From: Thiobacillus sp. UBA2597
GTDB taxonomy: Bacteria > Pseudomonadota > Gammaproteobacteria > Burkholderiales > Thiobacillaceae
Assembly: GCA_002339725.1 (NCBI GenBank)
Contig: DDKN01000001.1
Coordinates: 1-64,000, forward strand
Direction: 5' to 3'
Length of the DNA stretch: 64,000 nt
The translations under genes and the position numbers were made by a program. The notes beneath the pieces were generated by a model, which was not told the origin of the DNA, did not search any database, and saw only the letters and a program-made list of their open reading frames with translations. Numbering within the stretch: the stretch's first letter is position 1; every line of letters starts with the position of its first letter. Shown piece after piece: positions 31,152 to 43,628 of the stretch.

Positions 31152-32153
31152 CGCCAGACCCCGCTCGGCGGGGTATAACTGTCGAGCACCCGCTTGTAGC
31201 CGGCCCGGGCATAGGCTGCCGGGTCGGCCAGGTTGCGCTGGCTCATGCTGCCCTTGAGCTGCCGGACCGAGGCGTATTCCCGCTCGCGCAGCCAGGCCTC
31301 GATCCCGTGCAGGATCTGGCTCAGCCGCTCAGGGCCGTGCTGCAGCAGGCAGCTGGCCAGATGCACCACATCGGCCCCGGCCAGCAGCATCTTCAGGGCC
31401 TCGTCCGGCCCATGCACGCCGCCGGTGGCGGCCAGGCTCAGCTGCGTGCGGCCATGCAGAATGCCGATCCAGCGCAGGCGCAACAGGGCATCGTCCGGCG
31501 TCGACAGATGAATCTCGTCCGTCATGCTCAGGCTGGAAAGATCGATGTCGGGCTGATAGAAGCGGTTGAACAGGGCCACGCCGTTGGCGCCCGCCGCCTC
31601 CAGACGCTTGACGAAATTGGGCAGCGAGGAGAAGAAGGGCGACAGCTTCATCACGATCGGCAGCGATACCGCATGGCGCAGTTCCTTGAGCAGCTCGATA
31701 TAGCGCTGCTCCACCGCCTCGGCCGGGTCATCGGCATTGGCCGCGATGTGATAGACGTTGAGTTCCAGGGCATCGGCGCCAGCCTGTTGCAATTCGGTGC
31801 CCAGATCGACCCAGCCGCCGAGCGAGATGCCGTTCAGGCTGGCGATGACCGGGATGTCCAGGCTTTCCTTCAAGCGGCGCAGCTGTTCGAGATAGCGGTC
31901 GAGGCTGCTCATGTAGCGGCCCAGATCGGGCAGGAAGCCCGACGCCTCGCCGTGCCCCAGGGCCGGATTGAGCAGGAAACGTTCGGCCATCGCCTCCTCC
32001 ACCCGCAGCTCCTCCTCGAACAGCGAGTACATGACGATGGCCGCCGCCCCGGCATCCTCCAGTTGGCGTGCCTTGCCCAGGCTCTTGGACAAGGGCGAGG
32101 CCGAAGGCACCAGCGGATTCTTCAGTTTGAGCCCGACATAGTCAGTGGACAGA

Positions 32154-32161
<8 letters not shown>
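31148..32161 (-). CDS. Dihydroorotate dehydrogenase-like (PreA-like) flavoprotein
   Basis: A 337-residue FMN-type TIM-barrel protein of the DHOD-like group found beside nifJ. Present are VGLKLKNPLVPSASPL at the N-terminus, IPVIASLNGISLGGW, ALELNVYHIAAN, LPIVMKLSPFFSSLP and AATGGVHGPDEALKMLLAGAD for the flavin phosphate. It lacks the classic class 1 orotate site, so pyrimidine synthesis is not assured. The start overlaps the end of nifJ by 8 bp, which ties it to pyruvate and ferredoxin metabolism; its electron partner may be the ferredoxin or flavodoxin reduced by the oxidoreductase. The exact reaction is unknown. Confidence 0.85.
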
Positions 32162-35732
<3,571 letters not shown>

Positions 35733-35768
35733 ATGGAGCACCCCGGTATTTAAGACGTCGCGGTCTTC

Positions 35769-35774
35769 ATATTA
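35769..35774 (-). promoter_or_regulatory. Possible -10 element (TAATAT) for nifJ
   Basis: On the minus strand TAATAT lies 36 bp before the nifJ ATG, in a short A+T patch between nifJ and the hybrid kinase gene. No -35 matching the consensus is seen at 16-18 bp, so regulated or weak transcription is possible. Confidence 0.3.
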
Positions 35775-35809
35775 GACCACGCCGGAGGCTTTGCCGCCCG
35801 GGCGTCCGG

Positions 35810-37711
35810 TCAGGCGCGCAGCAGCAGGGCCGCGAGCAGCGCCTGCAGCCGGCTCGGTGCCACCGGCTTGTGCAGCAGCGCCAGGCCGCTGGCGTTCATG
35901 CGCGCCACGTGGTCCGGCGCGGTATCACCACTGATCAGGGCGGCCGGCAGCGCGGCGCCGTAACGCGCGCGCAGGCACTCGATCACGCCGATGCCGTCCA
36001 GCGCACCGGGCAGCCGGAAGTCGCTCAGCACGGCATCGGGTGGGCCGGCCTGCTCGAGCGCGCCCCAGGCCGTCTCCAGGCCGGAGGCCAACACCGGCAC
36101 AAGACCCCAGCTCGCCAGCAGGGCCCCCATGGAATCGAGCACATCGGGATCGTCGTCGATTACCAGAATACGCTGACCACTGAACCGCGGCGCCGGCGCC
36201 GGTCCTGGCGTCGGTTCGGACGCCGGCCGCTGGGCGAGCGGCAGCTTGAGGCTGAACACCGTGCCCCGTCCCGGCCGCGACTGCACCTGCAATTCATGGC
36301 CAAGCAGGCGTGCCAGCCGGGCGACGATGGCCAGACCGAGCCCCATGCCATGCTGGCGATCGCGCGCCGCATTGCCGACCTGGTAATACTCCTCGAAGAT
36401 GCGCGGCAACTCCTCCGGCGCCATGCCAATGCCGCTGTCCCAAACCTGAAGCAGCCAATGGTCGCGCCGGCGGCGACAGGCCACCAGCACGCCGCCGTGC
36501 TCGGTATAGCGAATGGCATTGGCGACCAGATTGTTCAGGATCCGGCTCAGCAGCAGGGGATCGCTGTGGGTGAACACCGGCTGCAGGCGCACCCGCAAGC
36601 GCAGGCCCTTCTGCCCGGCCTGGGGCGCGAATTCCTCGATCAGGCGCCGCAGATAGGGCTGCAGGTCGAAGTCGCGCACGTTCGGCTGCACCGCGCCGGC
36701 ATCGAGCCTGGACAGATCGAGCAGGGCATTGAACATGGCCTCCAGTTGGCTGACCGAGGCCTGCATGCGTTGGACGATGCCACGCAGCTGATCGTCCGCG
36801 AGCTGCTGATTGAGCAGTTCGATAAACAGGCCCAGGGCGTGCATGGGCTGACGCAGGTCATGGCTGACCGAGGCGAGGAAACGGGATTTCGCCAGATTGG
36901 CCTGCTCCGCCTCCTGCTTTTTCCGCTCCAGGTCCGCCGTCGCCTCGCGCACCCGTTGCTGGAGCAGGCGCTGATGCTGTTCGAGCGAAACCGCCATGCG
37001 GTTCACCCCGGCCTGCAACTGGCCGATCTCGCCCCCGGCATCCTGCTCGGCGCGCACGGTCAGTTCACCCTGGCCCAGGCGGCTGACCACGCGCGACAGG
37101 GCCAGGATCGGCCGGCTGATGCCGCGGCTGACCAGCACGGCGAAGATCGCGGCCAGCCCGGCGCCCAGCCCCATGATCAGGAGCCCGGCCAGTACCAGGT
37201 CCTGGCGCAAGGCCGCCAGGTGATCGGTGGCCATGCCGAGCAGCACCGTGCCGATCTGCCGCTCCGGACGCGGCACCGTTTCGCCCTGCCCCAGGTCGAG
37301 CAGGGGGTCGGGCAGGTTCAGGCTTTGCAACAGCACCGGCTGACGGATCAGCCATTCGGATTCCCACGGCAACCGCGCCGTGCTGCCCGCTTCGGCGAAC
37401 AGCCCGGGATCGACCGGCCCGGCCGAGGCCAGGGGCTGATCCAGTTCGTCCCGCACCAACACGAAACGCACGCCCGGCTCCTGCGCCGCCGCCTGGACCA
37501 GGGCATCGAGCATGGCGCGGTTGCCGGTGACGATGGCGTATTCCGAGGAGGCGGCCAGATGGCGCGCCAGGTTGTCGCCCAACATGCGCCAGGCCCGCTC
37601 GCTGTCGCGGATGCGGTCGTAGGTGAAGTAGGCCGCCAGCGCGATCGCGAGCAACAGGCTCGGCAACAACACCGCGAGCAGAATGCTGCGCTGGATCCCC
37701 AGGTGCTTCAT
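35810..37711 (-). CDS. Hybrid sensor histidine kinase paired with a periplasmic binding protein
   Basis: A 633-residue membrane kinase. It has two membrane helices (approx. 10-28 and 172-196) around a periplasmic domain, a HAMP domain (GISRPILALSRVVSRLGQGEL), a coiled coil, a HisKA domain in the HDLRQP form with His284 (ASVSHDLRQPMHALG), HATPase (NNLVANAIRYTEHGG, DSGIGM, GMGLGLAIVARLARL) and a C-terminal receiver (LVIDDDPDVLDSM, acceptor in LSDFRLPG, lysine in LLHKPV). No response regulator with an output domain is encoded beside it, so the phosphate target is elsewhere. The four-base overlap with the upstream binding-protein gene suggests that protein presents the ligand. Confidence 0.92.
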   Translation of the reverse strand: MKHLGIQRSILLAVLLPSLLLAIALAAYFTYDRIRDSERAWRMLGDNLARHLAASSEYAIVTGNRAMLDALVQAAAQEPGVRFVLVRDELDQPLASAGPVDPGLFAEAGSTARLPWESEWLIRQPVLLQSLNLPDPLLDLGQGETVPRPERQIGTVLLGMATDHLAALRQDLVLAGLLIMGLGAGLAAIFAVLVSRGISRPILALSRVVSRLGQGELTVRAEQDAGGEIGQLQAGVNRMAVSLEQHQRLLQQRVREATADLERKKQEAEQANLAKSRFLASVSHDLRQPMHALGLFIELLNQQLADDQLRGIVQRMQASVSQLEAMFNALLDLSRLDAGAVQPNVRDFDLQPYLRRLIEEFAPQAGQKGLRLRVRLQPVFTHSDPLLLSRILNNLVANAIRYTEHGGVLVACRRRRDHWLLQVWDSGIGMAPEELPRIFEEYYQVGNAARDRQHGMGLGLAIVARLARLLGHELQVQSRPGRGTVFSLKLPLAQRPASEPTPGPAPAPRFSGQRILVIDDDPDVLDSMGALLASWGLVPVLASGLETAWGALEQAGPPDAVLSDFRLPGALDGIGVIECLRARYGAALPAALISGDTAPDHVARMNASGLALLHKPVAPSRLQALLAALLLRA

Positions 37712-38745
37712 GACTTGTCCCCCCTGGCCTCGAGCTGCCTTTGCAGCCAGTCGTCGGGCGCGATCTCCAGCTCGAGCGAACGGGCGACCTGGCGATTGAC
37801 GCTGACCTTGAAATAGCGTGGATAAATCAGGCGGGCCGGCCGGGCGCTGCGCCCGTGCGCCAGCTCGACGATGAGTTCGCTAAGTTGCCGGCCGATCTGC
37901 TCCGGGGTGGAATAGACCGCGGCGAGCGCCCCGGCCTCGGCCAGGCTGGGGGAAAAACCGACGATGGGCACCCGGGCGCGATAGGCGCTGATCAGGTAGC
38001 TCATCAGGGTGGCGGGATTGAGCACCAAAGGATCGGGCACCGCCAGCAGCACCTCGTTGCCCCGCAGCAGCTCGCGCTGGCGGACGAACACCTCGCTCGC
38101 CTGGCTCACCGTGGCCGCGTTCAAGCGCAGGCCGACCTGTTGGGCCGCCCGGCTCAGATCCCCTTTCTGACCCTGGCTGCCCGGGCCCAGCAGCACGCCG
38201 ACCCGCTCGGCCTTGGGCAGGGCCAGGCGCACCAGGGCGAGCTGGCGTTCCCAGGGTTGGTCCAGCACCAGGGCCGAGACCGGCCGGCGTGCCGCCTGGC
38301 CGTGGTTGAACAGGGCCTCGTAGCCCTGTCGGGGCAGCAGCGCCGCCAGCACCGGCCCCGGCAGGTCGAGCTGGGCCACGGCCTGAGCCGCCTTCAGACC
38401 GACCGGGACGATGAGATCGCCGCCCTTGACCGCCGGCACCCAGGATTCCCCGGACTCCAGGACCCGGGTGGTGAGCTCGACCCTGTCGCTCAGCCCGGCC
38501 TCGAGCGCGCGCGCCAGCTCGGCATAGGCCCCGCCCGGCTCGGACAGCACCAGCCAGACGCGCAGGCGCCCCTCTTCCGCCCCGGCCGGGCCGAATCCGC
38601 CCAGCAGCAGGAGGCTGACCGCCAGCCAGGCCAAACGGCGCCCAAGCCCGGGCGGCAGCCAGCCGCCGCGCGCCCGGCGCGGGCCGTTCAATCGACTTGC
38701 CCCATCCACGCTCGAATCAGCAACCCATGGTGTGCGCCATTGCAA
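37708..38745 (-). CDS. Periplasmic ABC-type substrate-binding protein (TrpX-like family)
   Basis: A 345-residue protein of the ABC substrate-binding family PF04392, usually linked to unknown or tryptophan-like ligands. An N-terminal extension precedes a signal peptide (RRLAWLAVSLLLLGGFGPAGA). The mature part has VGLKAAQAVAQLDLPGPVLAALLP, LALPKAERVGVLLGPGSQ and RARVPIVGFSPSLAEAGALA. There is no transporter ATPase or permease nearby; instead the stop overlaps the start of the hybrid kinase (ATGA). It is therefore more likely a sensor accessory than a transport component. The ATG at 38745 has no clear ribosome site, and starts nearer the signal peptide are possible. Confidence 0.82.
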   Translation of the reverse strand: MQWRTPWVADSSVDGASRLNGPRRARGGWLPPGLGRRLAWLAVSLLLLGGFGPAGAEEGRLRVWLVLSEPGGAYAELARALEAGLSDRVELTTRVLESGESWVPAVKGGDLIVPVGLKAAQAVAQLDLPGPVLAALLPRQGYEALFNHGQAARRPVSALVLDQPWERQLALVRLALPKAERVGVLLGPGSQGQKGDLSRAAQQVGLRLNAATVSQASEVFVRQRELLRGNEVLLAVPDPLVLNPATLMSYLISAYRARVPIVGFSPSLAEAGALAAVYSTPEQIGRQLSELIVELAHGRSARPARLIYPRYFKVSVNRQVARSLELEIAPDDWLQRQLEARGDKS

Positions 38746-38811
38746 TCGCAGACGCGACAGGCCACGCGGCCCCGCCCCTGCCCCCTCCCGTCGTTGTGAT
38801 GTAAGTTTTCA

Positions 38812-38841
38812 TGCGGCCTTCGAGATGTGGCCGAAGGCGCA
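38812..38841. other. Hairpin in the gap between nfi and the binding-protein gene
   Basis: GCCTTCG and CGAAGGC form a 7-bp stem extended by TGC/GCA past a one-base bulge, followed on the plus strand by ATTTTC. It lies between the end of nfi and the start of the binding-protein gene (both minus strand). It has no T run in the minus direction, so it is a weak candidate for an nfi 3' structure only. Confidence 0.35.
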
Positions 38842-38884
38842 TTTTCAACCGGCCCGCGCGCGCAGGCAATGCACTTGTGCGGCC

Positions 38885-39547
38885 TCAGGCGAGCGAGGCC
38901 AGACGGTGGGCCTGGCGCGTGGTCTCGGGCAAACGATAGCGCGGCGTGCAGGCCAGGGTGATTGCGATCGCCTGCGCCAGGCTGAGCTTGTGGCCGACCG
39001 AGACATAGACCGGCTTGACGCCGACCCGGCTGCGCAGCACGGCGCCGATCACCTCCGCGCCGTCCATGAGCGGGGTCCAGGCCCCCTTCTCGTTGGCCGG
39101 CTCCACCGCCTGGCCACAAAGCCGGGTCTTGCCCACCCCGATGGTGGGATGGTCGAGCAGCACGCCCAGGTGACAGGCGATGCCGAAGCGGCGCGGATGC
39201 GCCAGACCCTGGCCATCGCACAGGATGACATCGGGCACGCATTTCAATTGCGCCAGGGCCTGCAGCACCGCCGGCAGTTCGCGGAAGGAGAGCAGGCCCG
39301 GCACATAGGGAAAGCTGGTCGGCCGCCGCGCCACGGCCTGCTCCACCAGCCTGAGATCGGGAAAGTCGAGCACCGCGACCGCCGCCCGGGTGGTTTTGCC
39401 CGCGTCCTCGAAGCCGACGTCGATCCCGGCGACATGGCGCAGCTGGATCGGATGTTCGCGCCGATCGACCGCCTGCCGCAGGCGCTGCTGCAGTGCGATC
39501 GCCTCGGCGGGCGTCAGATTCCAGGGATGTTCGAGAACGGCTCGCAT
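38885..39547 (-). CDS. nfi: Endonuclease V
   Basis: A 220-residue DNA repair enzyme that nicks DNA near deaminated bases, mainly deoxyinosine. The catalytic set is present: [11 protein letters not shown] with the first Asp, [17 protein letters not shown] with the YVPG wedge and the Glu, [19 protein letters not shown] with the second Asp, and [13 protein letters not shown] 39547 (MRAVLEHP) is selected; an in-frame ATG at 39604 would add 19 residues and run across the -10 region of the divergent OmpA gene. It is divergent from the OmpA gene, with a DUF99 protein of the same superfamily beyond it. Confidence 0.94.
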   Translation of the reverse strand: MRAVLEHPWNLTPAEAIALQQRLRQAVDRREHPIQLRHVAGIDVGFEDAGKTTRAAVAVLDFPDLRLVEQAVARRPTSFPYVPGLLSFRELPAVLQALAQLKCVPDVILCDGQGLAHPRRFGIACHLGVLLDHPTIGVGKTRLCGQAVEPANEKGAWTPLMDGAEVIGAVLRSRVGVKPVYVSVGHKLSLAQAIAITLACTPRYRLPETTRQAHRLASLA

Positions 39548-39594
39548 CTGGCCATGGTGCGGCAAAACCTGCCCGGAAACCAGCCCCTTGGCTC

Positions 39595-39600
39595 TATAAT
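39595..39600 (+). promoter_or_regulatory. Consensus -10 (TATAAT) for the OmpA gene
   Basis: A perfect TATAAT is placed 31 bp before the OmpA start codon. The -35 region is not close to consensus, so the promoter may depend on an activator or an extended contact. Confidence 0.6.
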
Positions 39601-39630
39601 CCAACCATCATTTTTTCGCAGGAGATCGTC

Positions 39631-40515
39631 ATGCGCCGCTGGAATCTGCTGTTGGCCGTTCTTTTGCCGCTGTTCGTCACTGGCAACGCCATGGCGGCGG
39701 GTAACTGGTTCGAAGACAAGCTGAGCTGCATCGTCACCGGCGCCGTGGCCGGCGCGGCGATCGGCGCGGCAGCCGACGGCATCACGGTCGGCGGCGGCAC
39801 GGTGGGCGGTGCCATCATCGGCGCCCTGCTCTGCCAGCCCAAAGACAGCGACGGCGACGGCGTGCCCGACCACCGCGACAAATGCCCGGATACCCCGAAA
39901 GGCGTCCAGGTCGATGAGCACGGTTGCCCGCTTGATTCCGACGGCGACGGCGTGCCCGACTACAAGGACAAATGCCCCAACACGCCCAAGGGCGCCAAGG
40001 TCGATGCCGACGGCTGCGAGACCAAGCCGGCCGCCCCGCCGGCCGAGGTGAAGCCGACGCCCGCCCCCCAGGCCGAGGCCGACAGCGACGGCGACGGCGT
40101 GCCCGACAGCAAGGACAAGTGCCCCGGCACCCCGAAGGGCGTCAAGGTGGACCACGAAGGCTGCCCGCTGGTCGAGAAGATCACGCTCAAGGGTGTCTGG
40201 TTCGCCTTCGATTCGGCCCGCATCACCGAGGAATCGGCCAAGGTGCTGGACGAGGTGGCGAAGGTGTTCAAGCGCTATCCCAACCTGGTCGCCGAGATGG
40301 CCGGCCACACCTGCAACATCGGCACCGAAAAGTACAACCAGGGCCTGTCGGAGCGGCGGGCCAATGCCGTGCGTGACTATCTGATCAAGCAGGGGGTCGA
40401 TCCCAAGCAGCTGACCGCCAAGGGATATGGCGAGCTGCAGCCGGTCACCAGCAATGCCACCCGTGAAGGCCGGGCGCAGAACCGCCGCACGGAGATGCGC
40501 ATCCTCAAGCAGTAA
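39631..40515 (+). CDS. OmpA-family outer membrane protein with thrombospondin type 3 repeats
   Basis: A 294-residue envelope protein. It has a signal peptide (LLLAVLLPLFVTGNAMA, cleaved before AGNW), then a Gly/Ala-rich segment of about 45 residues (GAVAGAAIGAAADGITVGGG) resembling a glycine zipper. Three calcium-type repeats of the form DSDGDGVPD..DKCP.TPKG follow (approx. 70-190), separated before the third by a Pro/Ala linker. The C-terminal OmpA domain (approx. 190-290; FDSARITEESAKVL, MAGHTCNIGTEKYNQGLSERRA) binds peptidoglycan. It has no OmpA barrel, so it probably anchors the outer membrane to the wall through a flexible, Ca-binding spacer. AGGAG precedes ATG 39631; a terminator follows. 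Confidence 0.93.
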   Translation: MRRWNLLLAVLLPLFVTGNAMAAGNWFEDKLSCIVTGAVAGAAIGAAADGITVGGGTVGGAIIGALLCQPKDSDGDGVPDHRDKCPDTPKGVQVDEHGCPLDSDGDGVPDYKDKCPNTPKGAKVDADGCETKPAAPPAEVKPTPAPQAEADSDGDGVPDSKDKCPGTPKGVKVDHEGCPLVEKITLKGVWFAFDSARITEESAKVLDEVAKVFKRYPNLVAEMAGHTCNIGTEKYNQGLSERRANAVRDYLIKQGVDPKQLTAKGYGELQPVTSNATREGRAQNRRTEMRILKQ

Positions 40516-40522
40516 GCGCCCG

Positions 40523-40549
40523 GGCGGGCCTCACGGCCCGCCTCTTTTT
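40523..40549 (+). terminator. Rho-independent terminator after the OmpA gene
   Basis: GGCGGGCC and GGCCCGCC form an 8-bp stem with a 4-nt loop, followed by TCTTTTT, 7 bp after the OmpA stop. It separates the OmpA gene from the DUF99 gene. Confidence 0.9.
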
Positions 40550-40564
40550 GCCGCCCGCAGCCCG

Positions 40565-41131
40565 ATGGGGCGCGCCATCTCCCATGTCGTCGGCTTCGAC
40601 GACGCCCCGTTCCGGCGCAGCCAACGCGGCGACGTCCTGGTGGTGGGTGCCGTCTTCGCCGGCGACCGGCTCGACGGCGTGCTCTCCACCCGGGTGCGGC
40701 GCGACGGGGTCAACAGCACCGCGCGCCTGATCGCGTGCCTGACCGGCTCGAAATATTTCGCCCAACTGCAGGCCATCCTGCTGCAGGGCATCGCCTTCGC
40801 CGGCTTCAACGTGATCGATCTCAAGGCCCTGCACCAGGCCACCCGGCTGCCGGTGCTGGTGGTCGCCCGCCACCGGCCCGACCTGGCCGCCATCCGCCGC
40901 GCCTTGCTGGAGAAGGTGCCGGGCGGCGCGCGCAAGTGGCGCCTGATCGAGGCCGCCGGCCCCATGACGCCCATGGCGGGCGTGTACTGCCAGTCTGTCG
41001 GCATCGCGGCGGACGCCGCGGAAACGCTGATCGCCCGCCTGCAGCGCCATGGCCGCCTGCCGGAACCGCTGCGAGTGGCGCACATGATCGCCGGCGGCGT
41101 CACCACCGGCGAGAGCCGGCATCGGGCCTGA
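40565..41131 (+). CDS. DUF99-family (endonuclease dU) protein
   Basis: A 188-residue protein of the DUF99 family, distantly related in fold to endonuclease V and best known from archaea. It opens with ISHVVGFDDAPFRRSQRGDVLVVGAVF, whose FDDAPF places the acidic residues where endonuclease V has its first catalytic Asp. LLQGIAFAGFNVIDLKAL, RLPVLVVARHRPD and PEPLRVAHMIAGGVTTGESR (final conserved block) follow. Some relatives cleave deoxyuridine-containing DNA, which is the basis of the name. ATG 40565 lies just after the OmpA terminator. No ribosome site stands out, so the expression level may be low. The exact substrate is not known from sequence. Confidence 0.85.
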   Translation: MGRAISHVVGFDDAPFRRSQRGDVLVVGAVFAGDRLDGVLSTRVRRDGVNSTARLIACLTGSKYFAQLQAILLQGIAFAGFNVIDLKALHQATRLPVLVVARHRPDLAAIRRALLEKVPGGARKWRLIEAAGPMTPMAGVYCQSVGIAADAAETLIARLQRHGRLPEPLRVAHMIAGGVTTGESRHRA

Positions 41132-41153
41132 CCGGCGGCTGCAGCGGGAAACC

Positions 41154-41888
41154 TCAATACCAGATCTCCATGCGCAGGCCCTTGCCGTCCTGCTCGACCG
41201 CCCCCTCGGGCAGACGCCGCGCCTGCCCCAGATCGATCTGCCGCGCCACCCAGGCCAGGACACAGGCATCGATGATGTCATCCAGCGCCAGCCGCTGCGC
41301 GCCATAGTCTCGGCGCACAGCCTCCAGCTCGGGCAGCCACCGGCCCAGTGCACGCTCGAGCAGGGCCAGGCGCTCGGCCCGGCCCTCGGCGCGTTTCTTG
41401 TTGTGGCGCATGGGGCTGCCGGCCAGGTGCAGGAAGGCGAGTTCCGGGTGGGCCTCGACGATATACCCCTGCCGGGCCGGGCTCAGGCAGGCATCCAGCT
41501 CACGCAGCTTGGGCAAAAGATTGAAGGCCTGCCGGCTCAGGCCCAGGCCGGCGTCACTGCCGGCCCGGCTCAAGCGCAAGGCCTCGGGGTAAGTGCGGGC
41601 ACCGAGCACGGGCCGGGCCGGCGGCGAGAACACGCTGGCGCGCCGCTGCCCCAGACACCGGCGCGCGGCCCGGTCGCAGCTGCGCCCACCCGGTTGCGCC
41701 GCCGCCAACAGCCCGATCGGCATGTCCACCGCGATGCGCGCCGGTCGCTCGGCCAGGGCCGGCACGGCATCGAAACCGGTGCACAGGCGATGCCGCAGCG
41801 CGACCAGCTGCGCGCCGCGATAGCCGAGCAGGATGACGAACCAGCCCGCCCGGCAGCCGTCGACCCCGGCATACCAGCGCTCAGCCAT
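41154..41888 (-). CDS. DUF429-family protein
   Basis: A 244-residue protein of the DUF429 family. The start RWYAGVDGCRAGWFVILLGY and IAVDMPIGLL give an RNase H-like first half with acidic residues (VDG, VDMP); RAARRCLGQRRASVFSPPARP, QAFNLLPKLRELDACL, VEAHPELAFLHLAG and LDDIIDACVLAWVARQID follow. The fold suggests a nuclease or nucleotide-handling enzyme, but activity is unproven. It is the last gene of an overlapping minus-strand operon, with its start overlapping the end of rtcA by 8 bp. Confidence 0.85.
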   Translation of the reverse strand: MAERWYAGVDGCRAGWFVILLGYRGAQLVALRHRLCTGFDAVPALAERPARIAVDMPIGLLAAAQPGGRSCDRAARRCLGQRRASVFSPPARPVLGARTYPEALRLSRAGSDAGLGLSRQAFNLLPKLRELDACLSPARQGYIVEAHPELAFLHLAGSPMRHNKKRAEGRAERLALLERALGRWLPELEAVRRDYGAQRLALDDIIDACVLAWVARQIDLGQARRLPEGAVEQDGKGLRMEIWY

Positions 41889-42918
41889 GCACGAGTTCGA
41901 TCCGGTAATGCGTGCCCTGCGCGGTCAGCTTGAAGCGCACCGGCAGGAATTGCTCGATCAGCCACATCACGGTGCGGGCATGCAGGCTGGGCTCACGCAC
42001 GGTGAAGCGTGAGCTGCCCGGCGCCTGGGCCAGATAGATCAGCAGCTGATCGGCGGCATGCCCATCGAACGCCGCGCCGCTTTGCAATTCCGCGCGCAGG
42101 GCGAGGCCGGCCGCCTCGCCCAGGCGCTCGGCCGGCACGCCGCGCTCGGCCACGCACGCCGCGCCGAGCAGGCTGTGCTCGGTCTCGGCCGCCAGCACTA
42201 GGGCGCCGCCGGTGCCGAAGGCCTCGTCCTGCCCCAACACTTTGGCCTCGAGCGCCACCGGGCCCAGGTCGGTGAGCAGCGCCCCGGCCGCGTTTGCCAT
42301 GCGCTCGGCGATCGACAGGGGCAGATGCGCGACATGGGCCACGCCGCGAATGGCCCGCACCGGCCCCGCCGTCTCCAGCACCAGGGGCTGGAGCTGTTTG
42401 CGCGGCGCGAGCTTGAGGCAGAGCTCACCGCCGCCGCGCGGGTAATAGCCGCGGCGCAGCGATTCGATCTGAACCGACACCCCCAGACGCGCGAGCCAGG
42501 GCAGGAAGATCAGGCGCAGATAATCCAGGGGTGGCGCCATTTTCACGTCGGTGCCACCGGCGATGCAGAGCCGGCAGGGGCCATCCGCATGCAGGGCCAC
42601 CGGCAGCAGGGCCTGCAGCACCAGGCTGACGCTGCCGGCGGTGCCCACCTCGAAGCGATAGTCGCCGCCACGGATGCGGCCGGGTGCAAAGCGGATTGCG
42701 CGCGCACCCAGTTCGGCCCCGCTCAGCTCGCCCTGGCTCACGGCGGCCACGGCACGGAGCGCGGCCAGGTGCTGCGGCATCAGGCCGGGCTTGGCGCGGC
42801 CGGCCCGGATGTTGGTCAGATGCAGCGGCCGGCCGGTGATCGCGGCCAGGGCCATAGCCAGGCGCGCTAGCTGGCCGCCGCCCTCGCCGTGACTGCCGTC
42901 GATCTCGATCGGGCTCAT
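41881..42918 (-). CDS. rtcA: RNA 3'-terminal phosphate cyclase
   Basis: A 345-residue enzyme converting RNA 3' phosphates to 2',3'-cyclic phosphates with ATP through an AMP-His intermediate. Markers: IDGSHGEGGGQLARLAMALA (N-terminal active-site loop), TNIRAGRAKPGLMPQHLAAL, IAGGTDVKMAPPLDYLRLIF, YYPRGGGELCLKL, and the nucleophilic His in AAFDGHAADQLLIYLAQA. The length is typical. No rtcB ligase or rtcR regulator is in the window. Its ATG overlaps the end of the DUF72 gene by 4 bp and its stop overlaps the start of the DUF429 gene by 8 bp. Confidence 0.95.
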   Translation of the reverse strand: MSPIEIDGSHGEGGGQLARLAMALAAITGRPLHLTNIRAGRAKPGLMPQHLAALRAVAAVSQGELSGAELGARAIRFAPGRIRGGDYRFEVGTAGSVSLVLQALLPVALHADGPCRLCIAGGTDVKMAPPLDYLRLIFLPWLARLGVSVQIESLRRGYYPRGGGELCLKLAPRKQLQPLVLETAGPVRAIRGVAHVAHLPLSIAERMANAAGALLTDLGPVALEAKVLGQDEAFGTGGALVLAAETEHSLLGAACVAERGVPAERLGEAAGLALRAELQSGAAFDGHAADQLLIYLAQAPGSSRFTVREPSLHARTVMWLIEQFLPVRFKLTAQGTHYRIELVHG

Positions 42919-43628
42919 GCCAGCAGCGCCTTCAGTTCCAGGGCGTCGCGCACCGCATAGGCCGCCTCGTCGTTGTCGAAATAGACATAGGCCGTCTTCA
43001 ACGGCTGCCGCGCGAGCCAGGCCGCCCAGCCGGCGAGCGCCTGGCGGCCGTAGCGCCCGCAGTAGGCCGCGCCCGGCCCGTGCAGGCGGATATAGCTGAA
43101 GTCGGCGCTGATCTGACGCGGGCTCTCGAAACCGGCCAGGTCATAGATGCAGAAGGCGGCGTTGTGTTCGGCCAGCAGATCGAACACCTCCCGGCAATGC
43201 CAGCTCGGATCGCGTAACTCGAAAGCGACGCGCAGGCCACGCGGCAGGGTTTGGAGCAGGTGGCGTAGGCGTTCCAGATTCACCCGCCAGTTGGGCGGCA
43301 ACTGAAACAGGAGCGGCCCCAGCTTGTCGCCCAGGCCGGAGGCGGCCTCGAGCAGCGGCGGCAGGCTCAGCTCCGGCGCCTTGAGTTTCTTCAGGTGGGT
43401 GATATAGCGGCTGGCCTTGACGCTGAACACGAAGTCTTGCGGCGTGGCCGCACGCCAGGCGGCGAAGGTCTCGCGCGTGGGCAGGCGATAGAAGCTGCGG
43501 TTGATCTCGACGCTCGCCAAATGCCGGGCATAGAACGCCAGCCAGTCGGATTCCGGCAGTGACTCGGGGTAGAAGCGGCCGCGCCAATGGGGATAGACCC
43601 AGCCCGAGGTGCCGATCAGGATCTGCAT
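42915..43628 (-). CDS. DUF72 (YecE-like) TIM-barrel protein
   Basis: A 237-residue protein of the DUF72/YecE family. Signature segments are MQILIGTSGWVYPHWRGRFY, FYARHLASVEINRSFYRLPT, FVFSVKASRYITHLKKL, LLFQLPPNW, VAFELRDPSWHC and YVYFDNDEAAYAV. The family has a TIM-barrel fold and occurs widely with no firmly assigned biochemical role. The start overlaps the stop of the metallo-beta-lactamase gene (TGATG), and its own stop is coupled to rtcA. Confidence 0.93.
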   Translation of the reverse strand: MQILIGTSGWVYPHWRGRFYPESLPESDWLAFYARHLASVEINRSFYRLPTRETFAAWRAATPQDFVFSVKASRYITHLKKLKAPELSLPPLLEAASGLGDKLGPLLFQLPPNWRVNLERLRHLLQTLPRGLRVAFELRDPSWHCREVFDLLAEHNAAFCIYDLAGFESPRQISADFSYIRLHGPGAAYCGRYGRQALAGWAAWLARQPLKTAYVYFDNDEAAYAVRDALELKALLA

